From Membranipora membranacea (Eukaryota; Bryozoa; Gymnolaemata; Cheilostomatida; Membraniporidae): a stretch of 64,000 bases of DNA. The notes beneath the pieces were generated by a model. That model was not told where the DNA came from. It was given only the letters and a program-made list of their open reading frames with translations, and made no database searches. The translations under genes were made by a program, and so were the position numbers. Of the stretch, positions 23,553 to 35,900 are shown piece after piece. Position 1 is the first letter of the stretch. Each line of letters starts with the position of its first letter. The stretch is from contig OU612068.1 in NCBI GenBank assembly GCA_914767715.1, positions 24,800,001 to 24,864,000 of the forward strand, given 5' to 3'.

Positions 23553-26488
23553 CCGATTTTGTTCTCGACAAACAAGGTCTAGTTTGTAAGAGTTATCTTC
23601 CCAAAATGCTATAGAATTCATTCCATTGATTGCTAAGAATTATAGAGCTGTACCAACAGTATCATTACATATAGCAACTGCTAACAATGAACGCTCACAG
23701 GTGCTATTGTTAAGTTTTATATCCCATTCATAAACAAGACAGGGTATCTATGTTGCCACAATGACCATGACTTGGGACCATGATTACTGAACGGATGACA
23801 ATATCTGTGCCAATTTGCCCTAAGATTGCAGGCAGGTCACCCAACGAAACCCAGCAGCCAGTTGACTTTTGACAGAAGATGGCAGCATAATACAAGCAGC
23901 ACAGCGCTGGATTCTCTCTAGCCTTGTTTTGTAAGTGCGGTCTGATAATAGATGGTACCATGCAGGACATGCGTAGGCATTGCAAATTTAATTTTAGCTA
24001 TATTTTCAGGCCATTGCTATCCATGTCCATGCATTTCAGCAATCTCACCAGGTATATGCGTTGGGAGCATTTAGCTATCATTTAGTAGACATGACAGAAT
24101 TGATGACAATATGTGCCAATTTGCCCTGAGATTGCAGGCAGGTTGCAGTTTACATAAGTCTCCAACAAAACCCAGCGATCAGTTGACTGTTGGAGTATGA
24201 AATACAATCAATTTCAGCATGATGATTTGATCAAAAGAATAACAATAATTATTAGACTAGTAATTCTTTAGGTCAATACCATTTCTTACTAATTTACTTT
24301 TTTATATTCTGATCGCTTGATGCTTGAAGTGAGGTAGAGTGTTATTACCTGCAAAGTTAAGAAAATGACGTCAAACTATTTTGGCTGCATCAATGGAAAT
24401 GATGATTGCTATGATAGCAAAAATTAATCCTTGACTGGAATGGGCTAGTGGCATTTATTCACAACAAATGGCCTGTTTTTATTATACGTGAGAGTATGAT
24501 AAAGATAAATACGGACAGTTACACACATTCTAGCAAAGTTGAAATTTAAATTTATTGCCTAATTCTTATATCAATCCTGTGATAGGTTGATAATATCGCG
24601 AGAACGGCACATAGGTGGAAAAAAAATGAGGTGCCTGAGCTGTATTAGTTATGTTAGTAAACCGCATATAAAATTGGTGTGTCTCCTAGCAGTTCTACAA
24701 TTGGATGGGCGTCATTTATCTATATTTGCTCTGCTAGCAGATTTCCTGTTTGCATTTTCTAGGGAATCGAATGGCTATCGCCATTGGCAATTATGGTTCA
24801 CTCCAAGAGGTGTGCAGAAAAGTTTTGTTTGTTGGCAGTGCTAGATTGTCATGCCTCTGAGTAGCAGAGCACTGGGTTTTCTCTGCCCTTGTTTTGTCAG
24901 CGTCTGATGACAGATGGTACCATGCAGGGCAGGCGTCGCTATAACAGACTTAATATTAGCTACATAGAAAGTTTGAGGCCATCGCTATCCATGCTCATGT
25001 GTTTCAGGTATGAGAATTAAAAGCATCTAGATATTATCTTGTCAACAAGATCACTGAATGTTAGGGCGTTGTCTACAACAACGCATAAAAACTTGGTGTG
25101 CTCAGAGGTAGATCCCTTTGCCCAGAGTTTAGAGCTCAGAGATTTGGTCAACGCTGGTGGCTTAATACATCTATTGTAAATTTTACTAAGATGCTACGAA
25201 TCAACTAGCCTTGTCACGCGGACACCAAAACATGACAAGGCTAACAATCTACCCTTACAACTCAAAAATGAGTTATTGTACGGTAGAATTAGAAAAATGT
25301 CATCATTTTGTTCCATCGAATAATAATTGCGATTGTAATTAAGGATAATCTTGCATGGAATGTAATATTGGCACCAGTTTACTCATATGTTTCATTCATG
25401 TCTTTGGATTATCGGTTTGTCACAATATTCTGAAAGCAATCTGTTTGTCAAATAGTAACTTCGGAAGACATATTCAGACCTGCTTCAAAGTTTGTGCAAT
25501 GTTTGTTATGTGTGCCTTCTGCATCGTGCATTAGCATTCCCAAAATAAAACACAGAAAGAATATAATTAACAAGAGGGAATCACATTATATCAAAATGCA
25601 CAGCCAAGCCAAGCAGTTCCAATTCAGTTACTGAGACCTGAAACTTTGAAACTTAAATTTATGATAGAATCGCTAAAGAATGTGTCTGTCTTGGTATAAT
25701 TTAATATGTGACTATCGAACACTAATTTATTAGACTGACAAGAACGCTGGAGATCAGGAAAAGATATTAATGTCAGCCAGGCGCTGCTATTGCAACCTTC
25801 TTCTCTACCAAAAAACCTTGGAAAAATGAAATCTGAGGGTGACCAGGGGTACGAGGTGGTGTAGCGTAGCTGAAATACCTGGTCATACATCAAGCCCTAG
25901 CACCATTATTATTCTTATGTACCCTATATTTTCATCAGCTCACACTGCTGTTCTTCAAAAATCGATGCTCTGCTGGTTTCACCACTGTCTCTACTTTATT
26001 GTCAGCACAAACCTATGCGACTGGTCTTATTTTTGCTACCGCATAAATTTGAAGGGTTTAATGTTGTTACCCTGTGTATTAATCGCCTCACAATAACTTT
26101 TAATTTCATCGGAGCTCTTTTGATCTCATTTTGTCACCAAATGCAGGAGCGTGGGATATTTATGTATACGAATGATAGGATGACTACCGGGCTAGATAGC
26201 CTGAATCTAATTCATGGCACAACATTTATGTAACTTTGATATTGCATGGTGTGTCTAAATTTCTGGCCATTGAGGTAGCATAGATAGCTTGTCATATCTT
26301 GTGTAAGAGATAAAGTATTGAACAATAGCAGCCCTAAACAATACATGTGATAATTGTTAGCAGTTAGAGTTGTTTTCTTATATATTGATACGGCCCTATA
26401 CATCCTAACTATCAATTGATTGAATTCTATAACATTTTGGAAAGATAACTATCACAAACTAAACCTTGTTCGTCGCGAACAAAATCTG
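23553..26488. mobile_element. 2.9-kb TIR DNA transposon, probably non-autonomous
   Basis: The ends are inverted repeats of about 90 bp. The left end starts CCGATTTTGTTCTCGAC; the right end, reversed, starts CAGATTTTGTTCGCGAC. TA flanks both ends (23,551-23,552 and 26,489-26,490). The paralogous block at 15,600-15,660 is the uninterrupted site, joining block B to unit A. No transposase is recognisable inside. The interior has repeated blocks (23,740-24,030, 24,100-24,190 and 24,830-25,010 share GATGGTACCATGCAGG or GCCAATTTGCCCT-GATTGCAGGCAGG sequence). TA duplication and CAG-type ends suggest Tc1/mariner. Confidence 0.8.
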
Positions 26489-26494
26489 TAATGT

Positions 26495-27920
26495 TCTATT
26501 TTCGTAAACCCCCTAAAAACAGCAGAGGCCTACAAGATTTTGGCCTCTTACCCCTCGATACTGACAAACTCAACCGATAGCATTATAATTTATCATGGGA
26601 GATAGAGGATATCATAGCAGGAGGCCCTAAATTGCTTGACCACTTATCAAGTTTGCGCAAAGGTTGCACCTATAGGTTAGCCTTTTTAGCTCATCAATTA
26701 TCAAATGGCAACAACTAACACATACATTACACACTACCCACAGTGCAAAAGTTTTAGGGAAAGTGACACAACTGGCATTTTCCACCACCCACAATGTAAA
26801 CCTTGTTGTAAAATGACAACATGCAAGCTGTAGGCTATTGTGCGTGATATTTTTTGCGCTGAATCGATTTGAACACCCAATTTTTGTTAAGATGCTCTAA
26901 GTGATCAACAAGAGTTGGCGTGAAGATTAGGCTTCACAAATGTAATATCTAATTTCATTATAATAACCTGGAGGTGTGGTACCATTATATCGCACATTCG
27001 GAAGAGAACGCTGTACGGCCTGCACTTTAATGGACCAAGCTATTCTATGTTTTAGCCTTAATATACATCTCAAAGCCAACCGCAACCACTCAGAAGACCA
27101 ACGGCTAAAGCTAACACGTTCAAAGCCAGTCTATTGTTATACAATGTGTGTAACTGCTAAAATGTCTAAATCATACCAGTGCATGACATGTAAGTGTCTT
27201 CTCTTCCACTATTTTATTTCAGTAGCATTATTTGCTGCTATGTTGATGGATCATTTCCGAAATATCGACCCCATGCAGCAAATTGCTCAAAACGCATCTT
27301 TTGCCACATATTGGGGATAGAACTGTGTTTATTTTTATAATCTCCAGGTTACCTGAGAGGAGTAGAGTAATGACAGAAGCAAAGGGTCGCTTTTTCACAC
27401 AGGTATTTACAATCAACTGTGGCCAAGATATTTGCTTACAGTTGAACTGGATATGACTAGACATGACTCTGAACACTCCTTTGGAAATTGTCTACTCACC
27501 TGCTGCTCTCCTCCACAACGATATCATATGAGCACACAGTCATTTAAGGCATGTTCTTATGATAATAATAATACATTTATTGTCAGCAATATTGGTGATT
27601 TGTCACTGTCAACAGAAGGTGTGGCATGCTGTTTGAAATCATCAATATTATAAAAGTAAAGATGATGAAATATTATGAATATGAATCTATAAATATATCC
27701 TGACTGTGACTCGGAGTTGGTTTGATGCAGCTGTCAATCTGTTACAATAATAACTATAGACATTCTTGATTCACAGATGTATCAGACTGAATGACCAAGC
27801 CTTATCTCGCTGAGACATCTTTAATCGTGACAACCATGGTGGGGTAGTCCCTGGAACTTGCTACTATGAGTAGCTGTCTTATTAATATCACAGCTTTGAC
27901 CATGATTCATTTGTTTGTCT
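26495..27920. repeat. Unit A, diverged copy 4
   Basis: Closest to 15,640-17,275. It resumes exactly where the 23.5-26.5 kb element ends and is cut at its far side by the LINE insertion near 28,090. The open frames inside are not kept in the sister copy. Confidence 0.75.
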
Positions 27921-28329
27921 TGAGCTTCATCTTATCTTCACTGCAAACAAGTTCTCAAGGTACAGAGCAAATTTTTTCTACACAGAATTATAACCACAAC
28001 TTACCTCCCCCCCTCCCCCCGATGCTTTTCTCATGTGGTGACAATCAGGGTTTCATCCTTCTATTACTCTATAATTCTGTTAGGATAATAAACACACCGA
28101 TGTCCATGTATAGTCTCAATAGCCTGTGATACCGTGTGTGAAACCATGATGTCACTTTTTTGTTTTGTTTTCGGTATCAGTACACTCAGGTCTACGGACT
28201 GGATCCTGATATATACATATTTATACTTTTATTGTCAGCAACAATTCATTCTTACTAATGTTTTTCATGATGTGACATAAATGGCAAAAAAGAAAAATGA
28301 TACAAACAAAGATTCAACAAAAAATAAAA

Positions 28330-29593
28330 CTATGCCAATAGACTGAAAAAATGTTGCATTAGCCTTTTCTTAAACATATTCAAAGTAAGAGTGCTTCTCA
28401 ATGTAGAGGGTAAAATATTAAAGTTTGTTGCTATTTTGTGGCTTAAGTCGTCTAATGGAGGTTTAAGTAAGTGCGTATCTCTTCTTGGGAATCGGTGTGG
28501 TGTGGAAACAAGAAAATCTGAGATGTATGGAGGTGATAAATTATTCAGATCCTTAACTCCCGTAATGCAAGTAAAATAATTGCTCAGTATTGGAAGGGGT
28601 GACATTTTATGTGATGTACATAGGTCGTTAGTACCTGAAAAATAAAAAGGTAAGCGTTGAACATTGGCCACATTTCTCAATGCTCTCTTTTGCTGTGTGC
28701 AAATTGGGTTTGTGATATTTGATGCACAAATGTTGTAATATATGTGGATACCATAAATGATATAACATTGAACAAATTGAAAATAAAATTGTTTAGCAGA
28801 ATGCGTGGTCAAGTAGGGTCTGCATAGCTTAAGTAAGATTGTATTTTTTGATACCTTATCCAAAACAGTCTCATAATGACCATTCAATGAAAACGAGTCA
28901 GATATCGAAAGCAAAGAAGTTCAATTTCATGACTTTGAAATATTTTGTTATTGTCAATTTTTAAATTTAATGATGAATCCTCCCCAAAAGAACTTAAAAA
29001 GTGGGATTTCTTATCATTTATTGTCATGTGATTATTTTTACACCACTTGTTGATTGGAACCAACTCTCGATTACACATTTGAACTAAAGTAGAGGGAACA
29101 GTATGGCTTGCTACAAAAAACAGTGTCATCAGCGTATGCATAATAGTTCGAGGAATGAGGTAGATTTAGTAGGTCATATATGTAAATCTGAGTTAAAGTT
29201 GGTGCAAGTATTGAACCTTGCGGAACCCCAATATTGATGTCAAGTATTGATGACACTGCACCATTATAATGACATACTGAGACCTGTTTTGTAGAAATGA
29301 TGATAACAACAAAAATGCCTTGTTCTCAAAATTAAAGTTCTGTAGTTTATTTTTTAATATTTGGTGATCAACACAATCAAATGCCTTGTAAAACTCAATA
29401 AACATAAAAATACTCTTTTTTTGTTTAAGTTTCTCAGGTGTTTCTCAGAAATGATTTTGTGACCAGCGTCGCTGCATGAATTTGCAGTGCGAAAACCGGA
29501 CATCGATGAAGATATTAGATGTTGTTCATTTAAAGATATATGAAGATTAATATTCAAATGATTTTCAAATATACTGATGGGGAATGGGAGCAT
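28330..29593 (-). pseudogene. LINE reverse transcriptase and C-terminus, broken
   Basis: Several overlapping frames together give RT motifs in the correct order on the minus strand. They are IEFYKAFDCVDHQIL (29,405-29,340), IGVPQGSILAPTL (about 29,230), YAYADDTVF (about 29,130), NKWCKNNHMTINDKKS (about 29,050), then a 194-residue C-terminal frame (28,914-28,330) with QKRALRNVANVQRL and a final MFKKRLMQ. This resembles CR1/L2-type ORF2. Frameshifts between the pieces show it is inactive. The endonuclease and N-terminal RT are missing (5' truncation). Confidence 0.8.
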
Positions 29594-29604
29594 TTGAGGT
29601 CGTA

Positions 29605-29685
29605 TGTTCTTCCTGACACCACTGTGATCTGCCGAGAATCAAACCAAAGACCCAATGCCTTACCCATTGCACCACGCCGCTCCCC
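29605..29685 (-). mobile_element. tRNA-like SINE head at the 5' end of the LINE insertion
   Basis: Minus-strand GGCGTGGTGCAATGGGTAAG resembles a tRNA A box, and GGTTTGATTCTCGGCAGATC resembles a B box. A stretch typical of tRNA-SINE bodies follows. It lies inside the 15-bp target duplications, so it belongs to the same insertion as the RT fragment or was inserted into it. Confidence 0.6.
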
Positions 29686-29787
29686 TTCTGTTAGGATAAT
29701 CATTATGATTAATTAAATGGAACACCATATCATACTACTTGATGATTTAATTTTCTTTAGGCAATACGTCACTTTTATCAAGGTCTC

Positions 29788-31620
29788 TTGCATTGCCCAC
29801 CTAGAGACTTTTCTCTTTTCGAAGAATACAAAGAGAATTTGAGAGCGAAAATGGAGACAGAAAAAATAATTGAATATACTCTGGATGTCATTATGGCCGT
29901 AAACCAATTTCAACGATGCCATGTCACATTACTTAATGTCATCTGTATTACCGAATCCTGGCTCACTCCAGAAGTGCTACATTCAAGAACAGAGCATGAA
30001 GGATATGAACAGTTCCGTAACGACAGACTCCCGGATGCTAGCGGAAAAACGTGTGGAGGTGGCATTCTGGTATATATTGACAACAAATGGTCAACAAGTA
30101 ATAACATTATATTCAACTATACGGACAATCACTGTGAAATGCTGACTATTAAATCAAGACCTCACTGGCTTCCAAGAGAGTTTACTTCAATTATCTCTGT
30201 TTCATGTTATACTCCCTTCACCGGCGCTTCCAGACTGAAAGAAAATGCTTCATCCACAGCTAAAACAATATCATCACATGTCAAAGAACTTGAGAAAAAA
30301 CACTAAGATTCCTGCATTCTTGTGATGCGAATCAGCTTCCTTTCAAACTTGATGGATACTACCAAACAGTAAAAACACCTACACGGAACAATAGAATTCT
30401 TGATAAACGCTACATTAGAATTAAAGATGCCTTCAAACAATGGCATCAACTTGCCAAGCTTGGTGGGTCAGATCACTTTATAACACACCTTATACCAAGC
30501 TACACACCTACACACCTCTAAATGCAAACCAACTCGAGTCACCCGACGTATATATTCTGAAGAGAACTGCGAAGACCTGAGAGCAGCACTGGATATCACT
30601 ATTTGAAATAATCTGCTCTCTGATGAAGACAACATCCTTGAACAGACTGAAATAACACGGACTAAATTAACTTCTGCACAGATATGTGCATACCGAAGAA
30701 AAGCTTCAGAATATGTACCAACCAGAAGCCTTGGATTAATAAACATATAACAGAAATGATCAGTCAAACACAAGCAACCCATGGATGAAAGCCGTAAACT
30801 CTATAATAAACTAAAACGTGACATCACCAGATCTATAATCAATTGCAAACAAAATTATTCTAAGAAAATACAGCAACAGCTAGTAAATGAACCAGCCAAA
30901 GCATTGACTGATATTAAGAAAATTAGTGGATTACCTCCTAGTACTACAACAACTACAAAGAAGTACTCATTTACACCTGATGACCTAAACACTTTCTTCA
31001 CCAGATATGAAAAGCCTGTATCTCATCAGCCCATTATTGATCAACATACTACCAGCGCACCTCCACTGGAAATATCAGAAGAGACAGTACTAAAACAGCT
31101 AAATGGACTGCTATCAACTGGCACCTGTTTTTACTGAACTTTTCAATCTCTCAATCAAACCAAAGTCAACCCCTAATTTATGGAAATCTGCAATAATCAA
31201 GCCACTTCCTAAATTCAAGAACCCTGAACAACTTAAACAAACAAACATTACATAATAACTCATGGATAAATATCAGTTTGCATATCGTGCACATCGCTCT
31301 ACACAAGATGCAGTTTTATGTCTAACTACAAATGTGACAAGTTTCATTGACGAAAAGGCATCCAACAACGCTAGGCGTCTCTTCCTAGACTTCTCATCAG
31401 CTTTCAACACTATATCTGTTCCAGACCTCATTGCACAACTGTCTCATCTTGACTCCAATGTCACTTAGTGGATATATAGCTTTCTTACCAACAGAGTACA
31501 AAGAACAATAGTAGATGGCATAATATCTAATCCTATCAAAACAAACACTGGAACACCCCAGGAGTGTTGTTTATCTCCACTTTTGTTCTCTATATATACT
31601 AATCGGATTACCTCAAGCCA
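29788..31620 (+). pseudogene. CR1/L2/Rex1-like LINE, endonuclease plus partial RT, broken
   Basis: The endonuclease part (29,788-30,306) has ICITESWL, GGGILVYID and RPHWLPREF. The linker follows (30,781-31,137; KLYNKLKRDITRSI...NCKQNYSKKI), then RT pieces: ELFNLSIKPKSTPNLW (about 31,140), QFAYRAHRSTQDAV (31,270), LFLDFSSAFNTIS (31,380) and NTGTPQECCLSPLLFSIYTN (31,540-31,605). Many stops and frameshifts, parts of the endonuclease and RT fingers missing, and the sequence ends before the catalytic ADD motif. The order of domains is that of an APE-type LINE on the plus strand, opposite to its neighbour. Confidence 0.8.
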
Positions 31621-32046
31621 GCTTTCAATAAACTCCTAGTATCAATTTGTCCTTGTATATCTATAAAACATTTATGTAACACACAGCCTGTGACCTTTTG
31701 AGGATCCGTACAAAAATAGCAAAGTTGTGCAAAAGGAAAACTCCAAGAAAACGTACTGTACCATAAAGGTGTTTGGGGGGCAACTTTAATACTGTCAAGC
31801 CAAGCCAATATCAAAACATGTGCTTAATCATGCCCAGGTATTGGCTATCATGTCGGAATTAATTCATAAGACAGACCATCATATGTTCTTCTCAGCAGGG
31901 TATATTTTCTCACATGTCTCGCCTCGTCAATTTTTTTTTGGGGTTTCCAAATCCACATGATCAAAGAAGTCTAAACCCAAAATATCATATTTGTAATGGA
32001 TAAGATAAACAATTTTTTTGTACCATTTGATTAACATCTTTGCCAG

Positions 32047-32960
32047 GTACATGCCACCCATCCAGGACAAGTTCTTGGGCAGGAAAGAATACGTTCACTG
32101 AAGGCTATAAACAAGCAGAATTATACTGAGGTATCGTCATAAATTGAATTAATGTACAGTGCAATATCATCTTGAACTGAATGAACAGCTCACCACATTT
32201 GATTATCAATAAACACCTACTTGAATTAGGGCATAAGGGCTACATAAATCTAAGCATATCATATATGTTTTCATTAAACATAGTATGTGGCTGGGACGGT
32301 TACATAAAATTTTAGTCCGAAAGGGCACTCGCCAGTGGAAAACACTACAGCAAACCCTGGCTTTGGAATCTGATAAGTAATTGCTTGATATTTCCAACTA
32401 TACAATATATGTCATAGAAAGATGAAATTATATTTGAACCCCTTCGACAGGTACCTACCACACACCCAGGGCCAGGTCTTGCTCAGGAAAGAGTACGCTC
32501 ACTAATACCTATCAACAAGCAGAAGTATGCTGAGGTATTGTCATAAATCGAATTACTCTACAGTGCTAATTATTCTTGAACTGAATGAACAGCTCATAAC
32601 ACTTGATTGTCGATAAAAACCAGCTTGAAAAGGGCATCAATGTTCAATAAATCTAAGTATATCAATATATGTTTTCATTAATCCAAGTATGTGACTGGGA
32701 AGGGGACAGTGAAATTTTGGTTAGTAAGGGCACTTGCCAGTGGACAACACCACACCAAAATCTGGTTGTATATTTGTGTACGAGGGTAAGTAATCGATTA
32801 AGAATCCGGGCAATATTACATTTGTAATGTAAAAGATAAGATTTTATTTTAACCCTCTGTTAAACATCTTTGGCAGATATCTACTAAAAAGCCAATGCCA
32901 GCTCATCAGAATAAAAGGAGACGTTCCCCAAAGCCTATAATCAAGCAGAAATATACCAAG
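32047..32960 (+). repeat. Triplicated 84-nt exon, three tandem units
   Basis: Three units of about 404-426 bp each carry one 84-nt exon of 28 codons in phase 0, with acceptor and donor kept. The exons align as VHATHPGQVLGQERIRSL, VPTTHPGPGLAQERVRSL and a more diverged third with HQNKRRRSPK. All three share an INKQKY/IIKQKY-T/A-E/K ending. Flanking intron sequence is also repeated, so this is exon duplication with introns. The reading frame stays open in all three, which suggests protein-level constraint. The second and third exons add basic charge, possibly for DNA binding or nuclear import (inference). Confidence 0.85.
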
Positions 32961-35900
32961 GTATTGTCACATTTCTGAAATGATACTCCAGTTCTGTAAA
33001 GTTTTAACCTCAATAGCTTACAAAACTTGGTTATTGATAAATACAAAAATAGATATGGACATTTGAATCATATTAAGACATGTCAGCATACGTAATATGC
33101 AGCTGCAATCACAATGTTCAGTTAAAAATATAGCAATAAGATTCCTTTTGCTTTTGGACAGATTTTGAGGACGCCAGTGGCTCGAGTCTCTTCTTCCCCG
33201 ATTGCAGATGTAAGCAGCACAATTTACCTGTACCGTCTTTATTTTGTTCCTTTACAATCGAGCTGTAAATTTATTTAAAGCTTATTATGTCACTTGAACT
33301 TCACTTCTTTCACTTTAGAGCGTTTTTAATAATGCGGTATTTATCTGCAATTGATTTGATAACTAAAATAAAAATCTTGTGAAAAGTTTTAATGTGCAAA
33401 GAGGCGTCAAGATGACTTTACTGAAAAAGTCTGAAGCATAGATATTACTTGTTGATAAATGTTTTCAAGGGGTTACAATGATTGTACATGTCCACTTGTG
33501 TTAGCTTACGGATCAATTAATATTACATACAGCCGAATGTGGTGAAGGACAAATCCATGTTGGTATCGCCTTTATTTATTTGACTGGTGGGAATGCTACA
33601 GTGAATGTTAAGTTGAATTAGTTGGGAAGAGGTATCAATTCAGAATCTTACGGATTATGACCTTGTTTGAAACATCTTTGGATTAGGTATGAGGATGTAA
33701 CAGATTTAAAAATATAGTAACGTTGACTCTAGGCTTACATGTTGTCTAACTACGCATGAAAATCATTTATCATACAGGTTGAGAAAGTAATGGATTCAAT
33801 TTTGGGTGATTCTCTCGCTGGGCTAAGCAATGATGGAGCTGACAACAATTTTCAGGTACCACTTACAATTCTTTCAACATTATTAGATATGGTGAACTTT
33901 TCTGATTTAAAGCAGGCACATGTTCTCATCATAACAAATGTGTCTATATGTCTAACGAACTAAAAGTCACAACTGCTTCAAATTTTCAAATTAATGCTTC
34001 TGTTCATATAACTGGTTATGCCATTTATTCAAAAAATCAAATTTGTTGGGGAAAGTAGCTAATAATTTATATTAAACCGTGTTAAGAGGAAATTTTGGGA
34101 AGTTATTTTCACAGTTTTTTTAACTATTAATATTTTTTAGACACAATATTTGATAATCATTATAAAAAAGCTGAGTCTCCGTTATTCGCATTATGATTAC
34201 AGCAATCTGTAAGCAATAAATGACCTTTTGGTAACTGAGTTTGTATGTAGCTACGATTCAGGAAAACAACTGAAACCATTTTCTGCTATCCCACAGGAAG
34301 ATGAAAGGGTAGAGGAGGAGGGTTCGCTGCTCCTAGAGTACACGACTCCATTTGATCCCGAGGAAAGGTAAAGTTGGTGGAAATCCTTTCATTTTGAAAA
34401 CCAAGCTATTCAGACATTTTCTTTTGGTCATTACATACATATCACAGCGATAAGTTTGGGCTTTGCTGCTGTGCATGCAATGTTATAATTGCTCACCAAC
34501 TTGGAATAAGCAGCATATACGTAAGAAGGAAGCACATTGTACAGCACTGCTGACTTGACTACAACATTCTTTTAACACAGAGATGAAGAACCGGACCCTT
34601 TCAATGAGGAGATAACTACAGATCAGGATGAGGAGGAGGAAGCCGGCAGATTCATCATTGTAGACTCCGGGACACAAAAAAAATCACGTGCTTTAGTTCA
34701 TACCAGTGGTTACAGGTTCACTGAGAAAAACTATGGTCGTGATAATGTAAGAATATTTTAAGGTCATCAGTACTGAGCATTGCTGTTGAAAATCATCTCA
34801 TTGCTTTCTTCACTTTATCTAGATCTCACATAACAATATGAGTCATTTTCTACGGTGGAAGCAATTTGGTTCCTAATACTGAATTTTCATCGTAAACCCT
34901 GATGTGACCTCACACATGGCCTATAAGTTCTCATGAGATGAAATTTGATAGGGACAACTTTGATGTCATATAACACAGCTTCTGGTGGTACAAAAGGGTG
35001 AAATTAAAATCTCAGTGTAGAGTCACTAGCTTTGCTGAGTCTTATACACAACAGGAGCTACTCTCACACTATATTTCATCACACTCTGAAATCCTGCTCT
35101 TTATAGGGTGTCACAATTATTGCATTTCCAGGTAAACCAACTGATGATGAATATCCAAGGTACTGGTTCAGGTTCACATTCGGGTTTAATTTTTTTTATT
35201 TTTATGAAATAACTTTCAGCCCTATGTAGATTGGCGATGCTCAAAAAGGCCGAGCTGTCCAGTGATGATTCGTATGTCTCTTGAATCTGAATTCCAACAG
35301 AAAGAAGTGCACAATCACCCTCCCAACCACAACATACTCGCAGACACTGAGTTTTGCAGATCAGTGAGTTATGATGTATGAGTTTTAAGCAAGTAAAATG
35401 AAATTAGAGTGGCTGTTAAAAAAATATGTTACTGACCAGTTCCAAACAAAGCATACATTGGTTGTTTTACATGTTGCTAATTGGCAGTTATACATATATT
35501 GTTAGATGTTCTAGTTATTTTTATATGTTTGCGCTGAGTAAATGTCGACTGTGTCCACATGGTCTATTTTTGCACAGATAAAGGAAAAAGCCAGTGACAT
35601 CTTCCTTGAACCTGCTGAAGTCTATGACAAAGCTGTGAATGAAGCGGAGGCGGTACATCAGAAGATATCTTCTAATCAACTGAATAGCCGAATAACCAAA
35701 AAGAAAATACGGTATCACAAATCTAAGACACATCCAAGTCACCCGCAGTCTCTTGACTTTGAGGTGAGACCGACCATATCCAACTTACCAAAACCACGTA
35801 AATTTACATTGTTGAAGTTTGAAATATACAGTGCTCCAACCATACCAGGCGGATTGCCAACGCAAAAAATTGATTAATATGCGTTAGCAGAAAAATAGCC

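Larger units (their letters stand above)
28090..29685 (-). mobile_element. LINE/SINE insertion with 15-bp target duplication
   Basis: TTCTGTTAGGATAAT occurs at 28,075-28,089 and again at 29,686-29,700, so everything between is one insertion. On the minus strand it starts with a tRNA-like head (29,685 to about 29,605) and continues into LINE ORF2 from the RT region to the C-terminus (29,593 to 28,330). It ends in a non-coding tail with a TTGCTGACAATAAAAGTAT stretch. The length of the duplication fits target-primed reverse transcription. Confidence 0.8.

Noticed and set aside
35107-35131. Possible 25-nt mini-exon of the MULE gene
   Set aside because: The flanking exons already join in phase 0 without it, and adding it would shift the frame.
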